Shown: positions 26,405-37,518 of the stretch, in pieces
How positions within the stretch are numbered: the first letter of the stretch is position 1
Layout of the letters: the number at the start of each line of letters is the position of its first letter
Assembly: GCA_033558025.1 (NCBI GenBank)
Contig: JAUCEF010000004.1
Coordinates: forward strand, 682,001-746,000
Source: Phytophthora sp. 'mugwort'
Lineage: Eukaryota > Oomycota > Peronosporomycetes > Peronosporales > Peronosporaceae
Reading direction: 5' to 3'
DNA: 64,000 bases
Made by a program: the position numbers and the translations under genes
The notes under the pieces: model-generated
Seen by the model: only the letters and a program-made list of their open reading frames with translations
What the model was told of the DNA's origin: nothing
Databases searched by the model: none

Positions 26405-27078
26405 AACTCCTTGCAACCGTTCACGTTGGCGCGCTCGTCGTGCCGCTCGTGATCGGGGCGTGCTGTGCGTCGTCTTTGCTCTTTTGGACTTGCTCCCTCC
26501 CACTGCCTCGTTGCCGCTTTAGAAGACTAATGCATGCCCAAGCCACCTCACGGCAGTCGACCGTCTGTGCCGCAACGCTGTGCTGTAGGAATGGCCGGTC
26601 AAGCATCGTATACAAGCCGCTGAGTTCGCGCAGCGATCATCATCACACTCGGATCCGGGGTTGCCTGGTGGTGCGGCTCAACTTTCTCTGTGCGATCGCA
26701 TCTCCGTATCACTCGCCTGCGGCCAGTCCATCGCGGATGAGTTTACGTTATACTGTGCGGTCGCTGCAAAGTTCCCGTCGCTCGACTGCGGACTTCCTCC
26801 GAGCGCGTCAAATCTTTCTGCTGTAATCACGAATCGTCGCTATCGACTCTGCTAGCGCGTGTGCCGTCCTGGTCAGGCAATAGCCAAGCTGCAGACATTT
26901 GCAAGAGCGGGTGTGACCGGATAATGCAGGAGGTGATGCCGAGTGAATTGGGGTGTACGAGTATGGCAAGGGTATGATAATGTTATTCGCAGCATCCGTA
27001 GCGCTGTTTCGTTTGTGGTTTGTGTGCGGAGTACGATTTTGTGGTGTGAAAAATTGCGCGCTGCGTTCGGTTGTAAGA

Positions 27079-27150
27079 GCCCCTATAGCTCAGTGGTAGA
27101 GCACCCGCTTAGTAAGCGGAAGGTCGGTAGTTCAATCCTGCCTGGGGGCA
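27079..27150 (+). tRNA. tRNA-Thr(AGU), unit 37
   Basis: Identical tRNA; spacer has A30 and private C360 (27216). Confidence 0.95.
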
Positions 27151-27824
27151 AACTCCTTGCAACCGTTCACGTTGGCGCGCTCGTCGTGCCGCTCGTGATC
27201 GGGGCGTGCTGTGCGCCGTCTTTGCTCTTTTGGACTTGCTCCCTCCCACTGCCTCGTTGCCGCTTTAGAAGACTAATGCATGCCCAAGCCACCTCACGGC
27301 AGTCGACCGTCTGTGCCGCAACGCTGTGCTGTAGGAATGGCCGGTCAAGCATCGTATACAAGCCGCTGAGTTCGCGCAGCGATCATCATCACACTCGGAT
27401 CCGGGGTTGCCTGGTGGTGCGGCTCAACTTTCTCTGTGCGATCGCATCTCCGTATCACTCGCCTGCGGCCAGTCCATCGCGGATGAGTTTACGTTATACT
27501 GTGCGGTCGCTGCAAAGTTCCCGTCGCTCGACTGCGGACTTCCTACGAGCGCGTCAAATCTTTCTGCTGTAATCACGAATCGTCGCTATCGACTCTGCTA
27601 GCGCGTGTGCCGTCCTGGTCAGGCAATAGCCGAGCTGCAGACATTTGCAAGAGCGGGTGTGACCGGATAATGCAGGAGGTGATGCCGAGTGAATTGGGGT
27701 GTACGAGTATGGCAAGGGTATGATAATGTTATTCGCAGCATCCGTAGCGCTGTTTCGTTTGTGGTTTGTGTGCGGAGTACGATTTTGTGGTGTGAAAAAT
27801 TGCGCGCTGCGTTCGGTTGTAAGA

Positions 27825-27896
27825 GCCCCTATAGCTCAGTGGTAGAGCACCCGCTTAGTAAGCGGAAGGTCGGTAGTTCAATCCTGCCTGGGGGCA
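27825..27896 (+). tRNA. tRNA-Thr(AGU), unit 38
   Basis: Identical tRNA; spacer has C689. Confidence 0.95.
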
Positions 27897-28570
27897 AACT
27901 CCTTGCAACCGTTCACGTTGGCGCGCTCGTCGTGCCGCTCGTGATCGGGGCGTGCTGTGCGTCGTCTTTGCTCTTTTGGACTTGCTCCCTCCCACTGCCT
28001 CGTTGCCGCTTTAGAAGACTAATGCATGCCCAAGCCACCTCACGGCAGTCGACCGTCTGTGCCGCAACGCTGTGCTGTAGGAATGGCCGGTCAAGCATCG
28101 TATACAAGCCGCTGAGTTCGCGCAGCGATCATCATCACACTCGGATCCGGGGTTGCCTGGTGGTGCGGCTCAACTTTCTCTGTGCGATCGCATCTCCGTA
28201 TCACTCGCCTGCGGCCAGTCCATCGCGGATGAGTTTACGTTATACTGTGCGGTCGCTGCAAAGTTCCCGTCGCTCGACTGCGGACTTCCTCCGAGCGCGT
28301 CAAATCTTTCTGCTGTAATCACGAATCGTCGCTATCGACTCTGCTAGCGCGTGTGCCGTCCTGGTCAGGCAATAGCCGAGCTGCAGACATTTGCAAGAGC
28401 GGGTGTGACCGGATAATGCAGGAGGTGATGCCGAGTGAATTGGGGTGTACGAGTATGGCAAGGGTATGATAATGTTATTCGCAGCATCCGTAGCGCTGTT
28501 TCGTTTGTGGTTTGTGTGCGGAGTACGATTTTGTGGTGTGAAAAATTGCGCGCTGCGTTCGGTTGTAAGA

Positions 28571-28642
28571 GCCCCTATAGCTCAGTGGTAGAGCACCCGC
28601 TTAGTAAGCGGAAGGTCGGTAGTTCAATCCTGCCTGGGGGCA
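28571..28642 (+). tRNA. tRNA-Thr(AGU), unit 39
   Basis: Consensus unit. Confidence 0.95.
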
Positions 28643-29316
28643 AACTCCTTGCAACCGTTCACGTTGGCGCGCTCGTCGTGCCGCTCGTGATCGGGGCGTG
28701 CTGTGCGTCGTCTTTGCTCTTTTGGACTTGCTCCCTCCCACTGCCTCGTTGCCGCTTTAGAAGACTAATGCATGCCCAAGCCACCTCACGGCAGTCGACC
28801 GTCTGTGCCGCAACGCTGTGCTGTAGGAATGGCCGGTCAAGCATCGTATACAAGCCGCTGAGTTCGCGCAGCGATCATCATCACACTCGGATCCGGGGTT
28901 GCCTGGTGGTGCGGCTCAACTTTCTCTGTGCGATCGCATCTCCGTATCACTCGCCTGCGGCCAGTCCATCGCGGATGAGTTTACGTTATACTGTGCGGTC
29001 GCTGCAAAGTTCCCGTCGCTCGACTGCGGACTTCCTACGAGCGCGTCAAATCTTTCTGCTGTAATCACGAATCGTCGCTATCGACTCTGCTAGCGCGTGT
29101 GCCGTCCTGGTCAGGCAATAGCCGAGCTGCAGACATTTGCAAGAGCGGGTGTGACCGGATAATGCAGGAGGTGATGCCGAGTGAATTGGGGTGTACGAGT
29201 ATGGCAAGGGTATGATAATGTTATTCGCAGCATCCGTAGCGCTGTTTCGTTTGTGGTTTGTGTGCGGAGTACGATTTTGTGGTGTGAAAAATTGCGCGCT
29301 GCGTTCGGTTGTAAGA

Positions 29317-29388
29317 GCCCCTATAGCTCAGTGGTAGAGCACCCGCTTAGTAAGCGGAAGGTCGGTAGTTCAATCCTGCCTGGGGGCA
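29317..29388 (+). tRNA. tRNA-Thr(AGU), unit 40 (last complete)
   Basis: Consensus unit. The next unit (29841-30015) breaks off 47 bp before its tRNA would start and carries the edge variant G138 (29978). Confidence 0.95.
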
Positions 29389-30015
29389 AACTCCTTGCAA
29401 CCGTTCACGTTGGCGCGCTCGTCGTGCCGCTCGTGATCGGGGCGTGCTGTGCGTCGTCTTTGCTCTTTTGGACTTGCTCCCTCCCACTGCCTCGTTGCCG
29501 CTTTAGAAGACTAATGCATGCCCAAGCCACCTCACGGCAGTCGACCGTCTGTGCCGCAACGCTGTGCTGTAGGAATGGCCGGTCAAGCATCGTATACAAG
29601 CCGCTGAGTTCGCGCAGCGATCATCATCACACTCGGATCCGGGGTTGCCTGGTGGTGCGGCTCAACTTTCTCTGTGCGATCGCATCTCCGTATCACTCGC
29701 CTGCGGCCAGTCCATCGCGGATGAGTTTACGTTATACTGTGCGGTCGCTGCAAAGTTCCCGTCGCTCGACTGCGGACTTCCTACGAGCGCGTCAAATCTT
29801 TCTGCTGTAATCACGAATCGTCGCTATCGACTCTGCTAGCGCGTGTGCCGTCCTGGTCAGGCAATAGCCGAGCTGCAGACATTTGCAAGAGCGGGTGTGA
29901 CCGGATAATGCAGGAGGTGATGCCGAGTGAATTGGGGTGTACGAGTATGGCAAGGGTATGATAATGTTATTCGCAGCGTCCGTAGCGCTGTTTCGTTTGT
30001 GGTTTGTGTGCGGAG

Positions 30016-30250
30016 CCTTTGCCGTGCAATCCGGCGACTCGCCCTCGTGATTGACGAGCTTGCTCTTGTTGCCACATCGCAGCGCGACCAGCACCCCATC
30101 TTTATTGAAATATCACAAGTAAATCTTGTCGTAAATCCGTCCGCGGCGCTCCGATTCGTCTTGCGGCAACATGGCGCCAGTATACTCGTACATGAAATCA
30201 TTCGCCGATATAGCCTCGCGCGCAAACATTCCGTAGCAATGTCCCAAAAA
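30016..30250 (-). pseudogene. E(z)-like SET-domain fragment at the array/copia junction
   Basis: Read on the minus strand, this stretch parallels the SET domain of the gene at 34796-37429. It reads GMFAREAISANDF, then YEYTGAMLPQDE, then ALRCGNKSKLVNHEGE and PDC. A 9-bp deletion relative to the intact gene and an in-frame TGA in the middle show it is dead. It stops exactly where the partial 41st tRNA unit begins (30015/30016). Its other end runs directly into copia reverse-transcriptase sequence near 30250, so two independent breakpoints bracket a roughly 230-bp piece of host gene. Confidence 0.85.
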
Positions 30251-32800
30251 CATTCCATCTTGTCAGCCTTGACGTATGTCTCCATGTCTCGCCGACACGC
30301 CCCAGAGGCGTGCGAACACGTGGACCACCTTTACGGTGCTCATTTCCATCACCGCCGCGAACGTGAGTCCGTAGTGGATGCCAAACAACTATTCGCCCCC
30401 TCACGCCAAGAACCGGGACTTGAGCTGCTCAATAGTGCCATCGGCGTTTGGCTTGGTGTTAAAGCCAAACTTCCTGTGCAGCATGCGCTTATCGCAATTT
30501 ATCGCAAGGCGGTACCACAACCACACACTACGTTTCCTCGAGCGCCGCAAGTTCCTCGCCATCGCAACGACCAACCTGTCTTTGAGCTCGCTCGGTATGG
30601 CCTGCCCGTAGTTCCTCTGATCACCTCGCGCATGCTGTCCTCCCCGTTGCGGGCTTGCCTAGCGCTGTCTCCATCATTTGTCTGGCGCGTTGCCTCGCAG
30701 TCTTACGTGCTGCCGACCGTGTGTGGCGCTTCTCTCCCCTCAAGTTGCTCCTGCGACCCTTTGCTTCGCCTTCGAAGCCGTTCCAATTAACGAGTCTTCC
30801 CGAAGTGCATGTGCCCTCCGACGTCTCTGCCTCGGCTCGCGCGCGGCGTAACTACGCATTTTGCTCGTCCGTGAGAGTTTCCAGGTCCTGCTCGAGCTCC
30901 TGTTCAAGATGTAGGCTGCGCACTCCGCCGCATCGCTCCAAAAACGTAAGTGTTAGCCCGCAGGTAAACACCACGTTCGCACCATATTCATGATAATCGT
31001 TCCTTTCCGTTGCTTGCGTGGTTGTGTGGCCCGCTGACCTGTCACGCGATTACAGCGCCCTTGCAGAGCCAATCCAGCGTTTGGTACTTCCCGCCGCCGT
31101 CCTTAGCCCGTGGTGTGTTAGCTGAACTGTCGTTCATAGAAAGCCATACAGTACTTGAACTTCTGGGCGGTGACGTCCTTGGGCTTCGCCAAGAACGCCC
31201 TGCAGTAGCTGGTACGGTGGTTTATGAAGTTGATCGTGTACACATACCGACCTCATAAGGTCCCTCCAGGGCAGGCGCAGCAGATGAAAAACGGCTGATC
31301 ATAGCGATCGGGAAGTTGCTTCTGGTGTCCTTGCATTTCTTTCTCCGCTTTCGCTTGCAGCAGGCCAGGCAGTTCACCCGCGCCCCATTCGACAGCGCGA
31401 TCCCCGACGGAGGATCCTTTGCCATGCGAATGATCGTGTCGTAGTACAGATGTGCGAGTCTGCGGTGGAACTGTATGATAGACTCTCCTTGCCCGTCTTG
31501 TGCCATTTTCGCCTCGTTCTGGGCGCGTACGGCGTTACCCCGTTGCTCGTATTGTTGCACCCTTGCGCGAGCGACCAACATGCTGTTGGATATCTCGACG
31601 TCGAGGATGGATTACCCGCCACTCATGGCAAAGCTGCGATCACACTATAAAATCCTCCGTACGATATTCCGTACCTCTTGGCCTCTAAAAGGCCATTCGA
31701 ATGGCGATCCTTTCAGGTTATCTGCGTGTAGCAAACCTGCCGTTGCACCCTGTTCGTATATCCTATTACCGTCGCCACCGCCAACACGCTTCCGCGCTTA
31801 GTTATCACCAAATGCTCCAGTCTGCGACGACGCACTCGCCCGCGTAATCCTCGGGGTCTTCCAGCGGGCTCGCGTCGTTCACCAGGTGACGATTTGACCC
31901 GCTGTCGGGGGTCCAGAGCCCTTGCTCGATGCTCGAACCCCCTACGACCAGCACGAAGTCCGATCGACACCGTGGCTCCATTCCTTCTTGCCGTTGGGAC
32001 ATGTCGATTTCAAGTGCACGACCTTCCCGCACCTAAAGCACCTCTGCACCTTTGGCTGTCGTGCTAGCCGTTGATCACAACGTGGCGAGCCATCTGCTTT
32101 CAGCGGAGAGCAACCTCGGTTGACTGCGCGGAGTGGCCAACTCATCATCCTGCAGCAGGTAGTCCGTGCACGCGAGGTTCAGCCTTAAGATCATGGCCAC
32201 TCTCAAAAATAGCCGGATCCGCAAGTGCATAATGTTGACCTGCGCCAAGTTGTCCGCACCCCTCACGCCTCGCTGACCGCCGCCAAGTAGAGGAAGTGCA
32301 CGGTCCAGCTGCTATTCTGGCTTTTCGGCACGGTGAACAGCTTCATGCTCTGTGCCGGCGTTATCTAGGTCACGAACGTGTGCGACAGCTGCTGCATCGC
32401 GTGATCTAGCGTCGTTGCTCCTACCACCATCCTTCCACATGGCAGTTGTAGTACCGCTCGGCCATGCCGGTAGGTGGAGACCCAGGATGTTGATATTGAC
32501 GTCCTCCATCCACTGAAAACCTCTTGGTCGCTTCGTGAACTGGGTCAGGCGCACGAACCGCTTTTCCCAAGAAAGAAATCAGCTCTGTAGACTCTGGTAC
32601 ATCTCCTTGTTGAAAAGATGGCTCTCGTGCTTGCTCAGACGCTTGCCAGGCACGCGAGCCAGCTACGGCTCGACTATTGCATATGCTGCAATTCACGCGG
32701 ATCCATATGCTACGGCGGTGGCGGCCGCCGGTACTTGGGGTGTGCGAAGTTCTTCGGCAGCACGGCCTGTGTCATCTCCACAGTCACGGCCGTTCACGTT
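30250..32800 (-). mobile_element. Degenerate Ty1/copia retrotransposon (gag-PR-INT-RT part)
   Basis: Copia order is readable on the minus strand from high to low coordinates across several frames. The gag part includes a CCHC zinc knuckle, CFRCGKVVHLKSTC (near 32030). The aspartic protease has a DSG motif in TPDSGSNRHLVND (near 31910). The GAG-pre-integrase HHCC finger reads FHRRLAHLYY and CLACC (31360-31470). The integrase core follows: NFINHRTSYCRAFLAKPKD (near 31190) and DGGGKYQT (near 31090). The reverse transcriptase start reads KPNADGTIEQLKSRF (near 30440), GIHYGLTFAAVMEMSTVK (30330-30390) and YVKADKME (near 30260). Many frameshifts and stops make it inactive. The rest of RT and RNase H are missing, replaced by the E(z) fragment. 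No LTRs were recognised. Confidence 0.88.
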
Positions 32801-32829
32801 ACTAACACTTGACTTTGGTATCGTTTGTA

Positions 32830-33110
32830 TTTACTTACATAACGCTCTTAGACGCCCTATTAGTGATTGGATGACACGGTGTTTTTATAAGGGACCTGCA
32901 CACCACAAATCATATCACATTCGCGTGTACCTTCGGTTGTATGCGCCTCGTAAGCGCAATGCCGTACATAGCATTTATGATCGACACGTTCCGGACCCCA
33001 ACTGAATGCCTGAAGTGAAGAAAACGCATCTTGGTGCTTATTTGGTTGCTTCGAAATATCTAGACCACGAAGCAAACAGTTAGCAATACAACTAATGTAG
33101 ATTGTGCTAT
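32830..33110 (+). repeat. Dispersed repeat, copy A
   Basis: About 280 bp is alignable by eye to 44780-44960 (shared blocks around CCTGCACAC, CACAAATCAT, CATTCGCG and GCCGTACAT). The 3' part also matches 40950-41150 (AAAACGCAT, then ACCAC.AAGCAAAC.GTTAGC, then ACTAATGTA). It is probably a terminal piece of a DNA transposon family; no coding content was seen. Confidence 0.6.
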
Positions 33111-34058
33111 GCTATGGAGGTTAATCGGAACAGCACGCGGAATCAAATTGGATCGACCGCAACACACGCAGCACTGTCCAACGCGTTGAAACACAGTTGT
33201 AGTTGTCACTTGCCGCTTGCATCCTTTAGCGGTACTCCTCCGTCTTGCAGAAGTGGAGGAAGTGCTCTTCTCTCCTTGAACCACAGCAACCCGTACATCC
33301 TCGGGGTTGGCCTGAGCGATAATATCCATTGGTTCCCATCTGCGCAAGAGTGCGCTCCCCGGTGTCGGGCGCCAGTCCCACAGCATGCTAACCTGGAAGA
33401 ATGGGCCATCCTCAGAGAGCCTTACGTCGTCGATCTGCCAAATATGCCATCTACCTCAGGGTCCGAATCCCAAATCAACGCGGTGGTCGGATCCTCGTCG
33501 TCGTTGTTCTTATACAGGCTCAGCTCAATCCCTGACGAGCCATCGCTCTCCAAGTCATCGCTGCAGAAGCTCTTGGATTCGTAGTCGTCGCTGCACAACC
33601 ACCCACGCTATCTTTCTCGCCTGACGAGAGCACGCTACTGTAGCGAAATCGGTCCTGCATCTCCTCGTTCTTCTCCCTCTCCACCTCCCCACACGGAGTT
33701 GGCGGAAGGCGCTGGGGCTCGTGCACAAAAGACGCACCTAAACGGTCGACATAGTCGATTCTTCTCTATTCTACACCAAATTTAATTTGTTCTGAACCTG
33801 AAAGGAAAAAGGGCTCGTATCTAAACAAGTGTCGTCAGCCCCTTACCGAAGTAGAAGGACCAAGCAGCTACACTTCCTAACACTGAATACTTCTAAATCT
33901 GAAGGTTGCAACCTACACAAAATCACGAACCCTCACGTACAACAACAGATAGTTTCGCTGCAAGGAGAGTGTCAATGTGGCAGCAGTACATCAGTTGACA
34001 CAACTGCCGAGAAGGTTCAGACAGAATTACAGATCTAGTCAGATCTGTACTAACAGGT
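33111..34058. other. Decayed sequence, no supported gene
   Basis: Minus-strand frames between 33730 and 33200 give an acidic Ser/Asp-rich stretch (LYKNNDDEDPTTALIWDSD) broken by stops and frame changes. This could be the remnant of a gene or retroelement. I recognise no domain. 33740-34058 shows nothing. Confidence 0.3.
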
Positions 34059-34340
34059 TTAGCAGGGTTCTAAATGGTTGGTTCTCTGGCTTCCACGTGC
34101 CAGTTCCGCTACTCCCTCTCTCTTAACTAAATCAATCTCACTCTTGCTTTTATTAGCATCTATCAAGTCGCCTTCTTCTCCGTCTACGTAGTCGGTCCCG
34201 CTTGTCGACGATGACTCGACATCCTGGAGGCACAACTGTATGAAGATGGGCTTGGCGCCCGGTCGCACTTTGACGAACAGATTTGCAAGGTTTTCTTGGA
34301 CGCGAACGCTCGATTGTACGGGCGGCTGAGGGGCCGTTCA
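34059..34340 (-). CDS. Possible exon or gene remnant, unknown
   Basis: An open minus-strand frame of about 90 codons reads VQENLANLFVKVRPGAKP, then IFIQLCLQDVE, and ends in a TAG at 34059-34061. It has no in-frame ATG; the frame closes upstream near 34340. It lies downstream of and in the same direction as the E(z) gene. The composition looks protein-like, but no family is recognised. It could equally be chance or a pseudogene. Confidence 0.22.
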
Positions 34341-34795
34341 TTCCCGGATCTGCCGGAGCGGCGCACAATGAGATGTGGCGGGAGAATGGGCTACAACAGG
34401 AAGGAAGATATGATTAGCTGAAACGTCGTAACCTAGGTTCGGAAGGGCCTGTGTCATGAGGGGTGTCGCGCAAGAGTCAGGTGAATACCGTGGTAGAGCG
34501 TTCGTGCGTGCGTGCTCGGTATGGTGTGCGAGGATATCGTAACGAGGAAGAACGGCGGCGGGAGCCGCTTCTACCCCCAGGTTTGTATATCAGTTGTGAC
34601 TTTGCCTGGATTACAACAAGTTGAATCATTTTTTGCGTTTAGCTTGAGTGTGAAGCGTTATCCCTCCGTACACTGACCGTCCCACCATCCAGGGACTCAC
34701 GCGACATTAATCGGAAACATGTATTCACGTACCATAAGCATGATCAATAAACAGGCCTCGGTCACACGAGTGTATGGTCAGGATATCCACACTTC
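34341..34795. other. Downstream flank of E(z), no gene seen
   Basis: This non-coding stretch follows the E(z) stop. The first ~80 bp (34715-34795) are partly duplicated with the E(z) fragment at 41165-41320 (shared AGGCCTGTTT followed by AT..TGC.TATG), so the duplications carried 3' flank as well as coding sequence. Confidence 0.5.
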
Positions 34796-37429
34796 TTAAA
34801 TGGAATCCTTCGAACCCGCTCGACGCTGACTCCAGTCTGGACCGACACTTCGCTTGTAGCCGTAGTCGAAAACCAATTCCTCGTCGACCGCGATATCGCG
34901 CAACGCCCAGACTGTGATGTGGTGCACACCACAAACGCTTACCACCTTGGCCATGCAATTCGGCGTCTCCCCCTCGTGATTGATGAACTTGCTCTTGTTG
35001 CCGCAGCGGAGCGCATCCAGCACCGCATCTTCATTCAAATCGAACAAGTAGCTCATTTCCATCTTGTCATAAATTAGACCGCGACGCTCTGCTTCGTCTT
35101 GCGACAACATGGCGCCAGTGTACTCGTACACGAAATCATTCGCCGAGATAGCCTCGCGCGCAAACATTCCGTAGCCATGGACCGAAGAAAAGCCCATGCC
35201 CAACCGTTTGTGTTCGCTACGTATCACGCTCACATTGCCGCAGGCCAGGTGCCTCTGACTGGTGGTTGCGACGGTACCGGCGAGAACCGACGCCGCCAAC
35301 TCGCTCGCTCCACATGACATACACACGTCCGGGTTACACTCACGCAGCGCCGCAAAGCATGAACACTTACTGGTTCGGCATTGCTCAGACGAACACGAAC
35401 AACCTTCAAACCTGCAAACATAATCAATACAATGGTCAATACAGTCAGGACCGTTTCTAGTGTGAGAGACTACTGCACCACCAATATAAAAGCTGCCACA
35501 AACTCTCGCCTCTTCCCACGCACCTATTCGGACAATCACGAGAGCAAGCGCACGCCTTCTCGCACATGTGGTCGCGCTTCATACACGAACAACCCGTCGA
35601 GTCGCACATACCCTCGTGTGTACATGGCTGATACTCGTGGTTTTCGGTGCCGCGATCCTGCAATCGTTGGTTCCGTGTCCGCAGTAGCAACTCGTGGTTA
35701 CTCCCGCCGGACCTCCGTCCAGACTTCCACTTGCGGACACGACGACCTGATCTCCAGACGCCGTCCGTTACGTCTCCATGAGCTTGTTCCTTTGTGATCA
35801 ACTTGTGCAACTGGAGACAAGAGACCGAGCCGACAATGGCCGCCAGCAAGCACGAGTTGTCACCCATCGTCTCTCGAAGCTTCCGTAGCATACCCAGCTC
35901 TGCTGCTGACAATGTGGTCCGCTTGACGCTTGCATCCATGGGATGGCCACTCTTCCAGCACAGCTTGCCACATGCACTACCCGTCGAGAGAAACGAACGC
36001 ATCTTCGTCGCCACCAGCGAAACGTGTGATGCATTGACGTACTCGGACGGGTCACTCATCGTCTTTTGTCGTCGTTGCTGAGTCCCACTGCCACTTTCGT
36101 TCATGTCCACATCACTCTCCTCGCTGTTATGCTGCACCTTGCTCGGACTGGACGCAGCTTCCTTCCAGTCTGAGTCATCACGAACACTTGCTCCAACATT
36201 ACCAAGCCTCGTCCTCCCTCTTCCCTCGCTGTCTATGCAAGCCACGTCCTCGTCCGATAAAGCCGCCTTGCGATTAAAAGGTGGAGCAACGTGCGCCATC
36301 AGTCGAACTCGAGGGTAAACGGGATCTACTCGTCTGGCTGGTAGCGGGTGGTCGCCGCCGTGCTCGTGGCAATTGTACCTGTAGCACATCCGACAAAACG
36401 AGCCACCATAGACGTCCACCAACTCGTTGTACGAATCAGTTGCACGCAATCCCAACGACGCCATGTCGACCGTCGCGTTATCCACGAGACTATCAACAAT
36501 ACTCGACTCGAGGTAGCGGATCGGCGGCTTTAAGCGCTTACTCAAAGCTTTCGAGCGACTGACCTTCGACAGCGACGACTGTTCCATCAGGTTGACAATT
36601 GCAGCAACACCCCGATCTGACGCATGCTCTCCATCGAGACGCAGCTTCTCCACTCGGTCCAGCCTGGCGCTCGCCCGCAGCCTCGAGTCGTGCAGTTTCT
36701 TCAGCTCACTGTACGCTGTGTACGCTTGGGAAAAGTCGAGCTCGCTCTTCAGCGCACGGAACACCTGCTCCGAGTCTCCGAGACGACCAACCACCAGCCG
36801 CAGCACGAACTCCACCACCTCTTCGTCGGCCACGTTGCCAATCCGTAGCCCGTACTTCTTCGCCATCTCGTCGCCTTCGTTTCCGCCATCAGTTCCAGTC
36901 GGCCTTGCGCTGGCTGTGTAGCGAAGGATCGGGTCGTCCTCAACGCGGTAGTTGGTACGCAACCCGATGCTCGTCGTGTACTTCCGCAGCGGTCGAATCC
37001 TTTCGACGTGATTGATCTGAATCAGAGACGATACGGCCCTCTCTCGCACACAAACATCTCCACGACCGATCTGGAACGAGACGCTGGCTGCGTGTCTACA
37101 TGTGTGTTGCACAGCTTTGACTTGCTTTACGGCGTGCTTCTCCGCCCTGGAACGCGGAAGCAGATGCGACGACATCACTACATGTAGATAAATACAGCAA
37201 TATTAGCCAGCCAACTGTTACTGAAAGCGAGTATAGCTGTATCAATACCGTTCTGACCGCATTCAACTCGCTTGTGCTTCGTCAGTGCTTCTTGATAGGC
37301 AAAAATCTTCTCACGAGCTTCTGTCAGAATAGCTTGCACTTTCCTTTGATGACAGCGACGAATCAGAGGGAGATGTGCTGTCACTAAGGAGCTCACTAAC
37401 CGAGTGACGTCGCTCTGGGGCTTTGCCAT
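34796..37429 (-). CDS. E(z): E(z)/EZH2-type histone H3K27 methyltransferase (PRC2 catalytic subunit)
   Basis: The predicted protein has 816 residues in three exons (37429-37249, 37177-35524, 35411-34796), split by GT..AG introns of 71 nt (37178-37248) and 112 nt (35412-35523). Both joins keep frame. The N-terminal helix (residues 25-55, RRCHQRKVQAILTEAREKIF) and the RTNYRVEDD motif (about 134-142) correspond to the EZH2 N-terminal region. A Cys-rich CXC domain spans residues ~577-650; intron 2 interrupts it, and splicing restores CPNR-FEGC. The SET domain spans ~670-800 with YEYTG, NHEGETPNC (756-764) and FDYGY (793-797), so cofactor- and lysine-binding motifs are present. In the family this enzyme methylates H3K27 in the nucleus with Su(z)12/EED partners. 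The ATG at 37429 gives an EZH2-like N-terminus and a good context. The frame stays open upstream, so a longer 5' end is possible. An Inr-like TCATTGCTCTGTTC lies near 37483-37496. Confidence 0.85.
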
Positions 37430-37518
37430 CTCGCTTGGAAACACGGACGAAAGACACTGGCTTGGCTTGCCGAAGCTTTCCAGAACAGAGCAATGACTTG
37501 CCAACGTCTCTGTTTCGT

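Larger units (their letters stand above)
1..30015 (+). repeat. Tandem array of 746-bp tRNA-Thr units (40 full + 1 partial)
   Basis: The sequence repeats with an exact 746-bp period from position 1, giving 40 complete units and a 41st that stops after 175 bp at 30015. No length variation was seen. Visible single-base variants are few. Unit position 138 is G in units 1 and 41 and A elsewhere. Position 178 is A in units 1, 2, 3 and 5 and C elsewhere. Position 30 is A in units 31, 33, 34 and 37. Position 360 is C in unit 37. Positions 590 and 595 are both T in units 27, 34 and 35. Position 625 is A in unit 26. Position 689 is C in units 27, 30-33, 35, 36 and 38. Units 6-25 look identical. The only recognised gene in the unit is the tRNA at unit positions 223-294; the other ~670 bp is spacer. 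The array probably continues left of the window. Confidence 0.98.

Noticed and set aside
1..30015. rDNA, 5S or CRISPR array as the explanation of the tandem repeat
   Set aside because: No rRNA sequence was seen; the unit is 746 bp with an unambiguous tRNA cloverleaf. CRISPR spacers would vary between repeats, and these do not.
29927..30790. 287-codon plus-strand frame across the array edge
   Set aside because: It spans three unrelated pieces (tRNA unit, antisense E(z), antisense copia) and has no domain of its own.
35381..36081. Plus-strand frames opposite the E(z) exons
   Set aside because: Antisense shadows of a gene with conserved CXC and SET domains on the minus strand.
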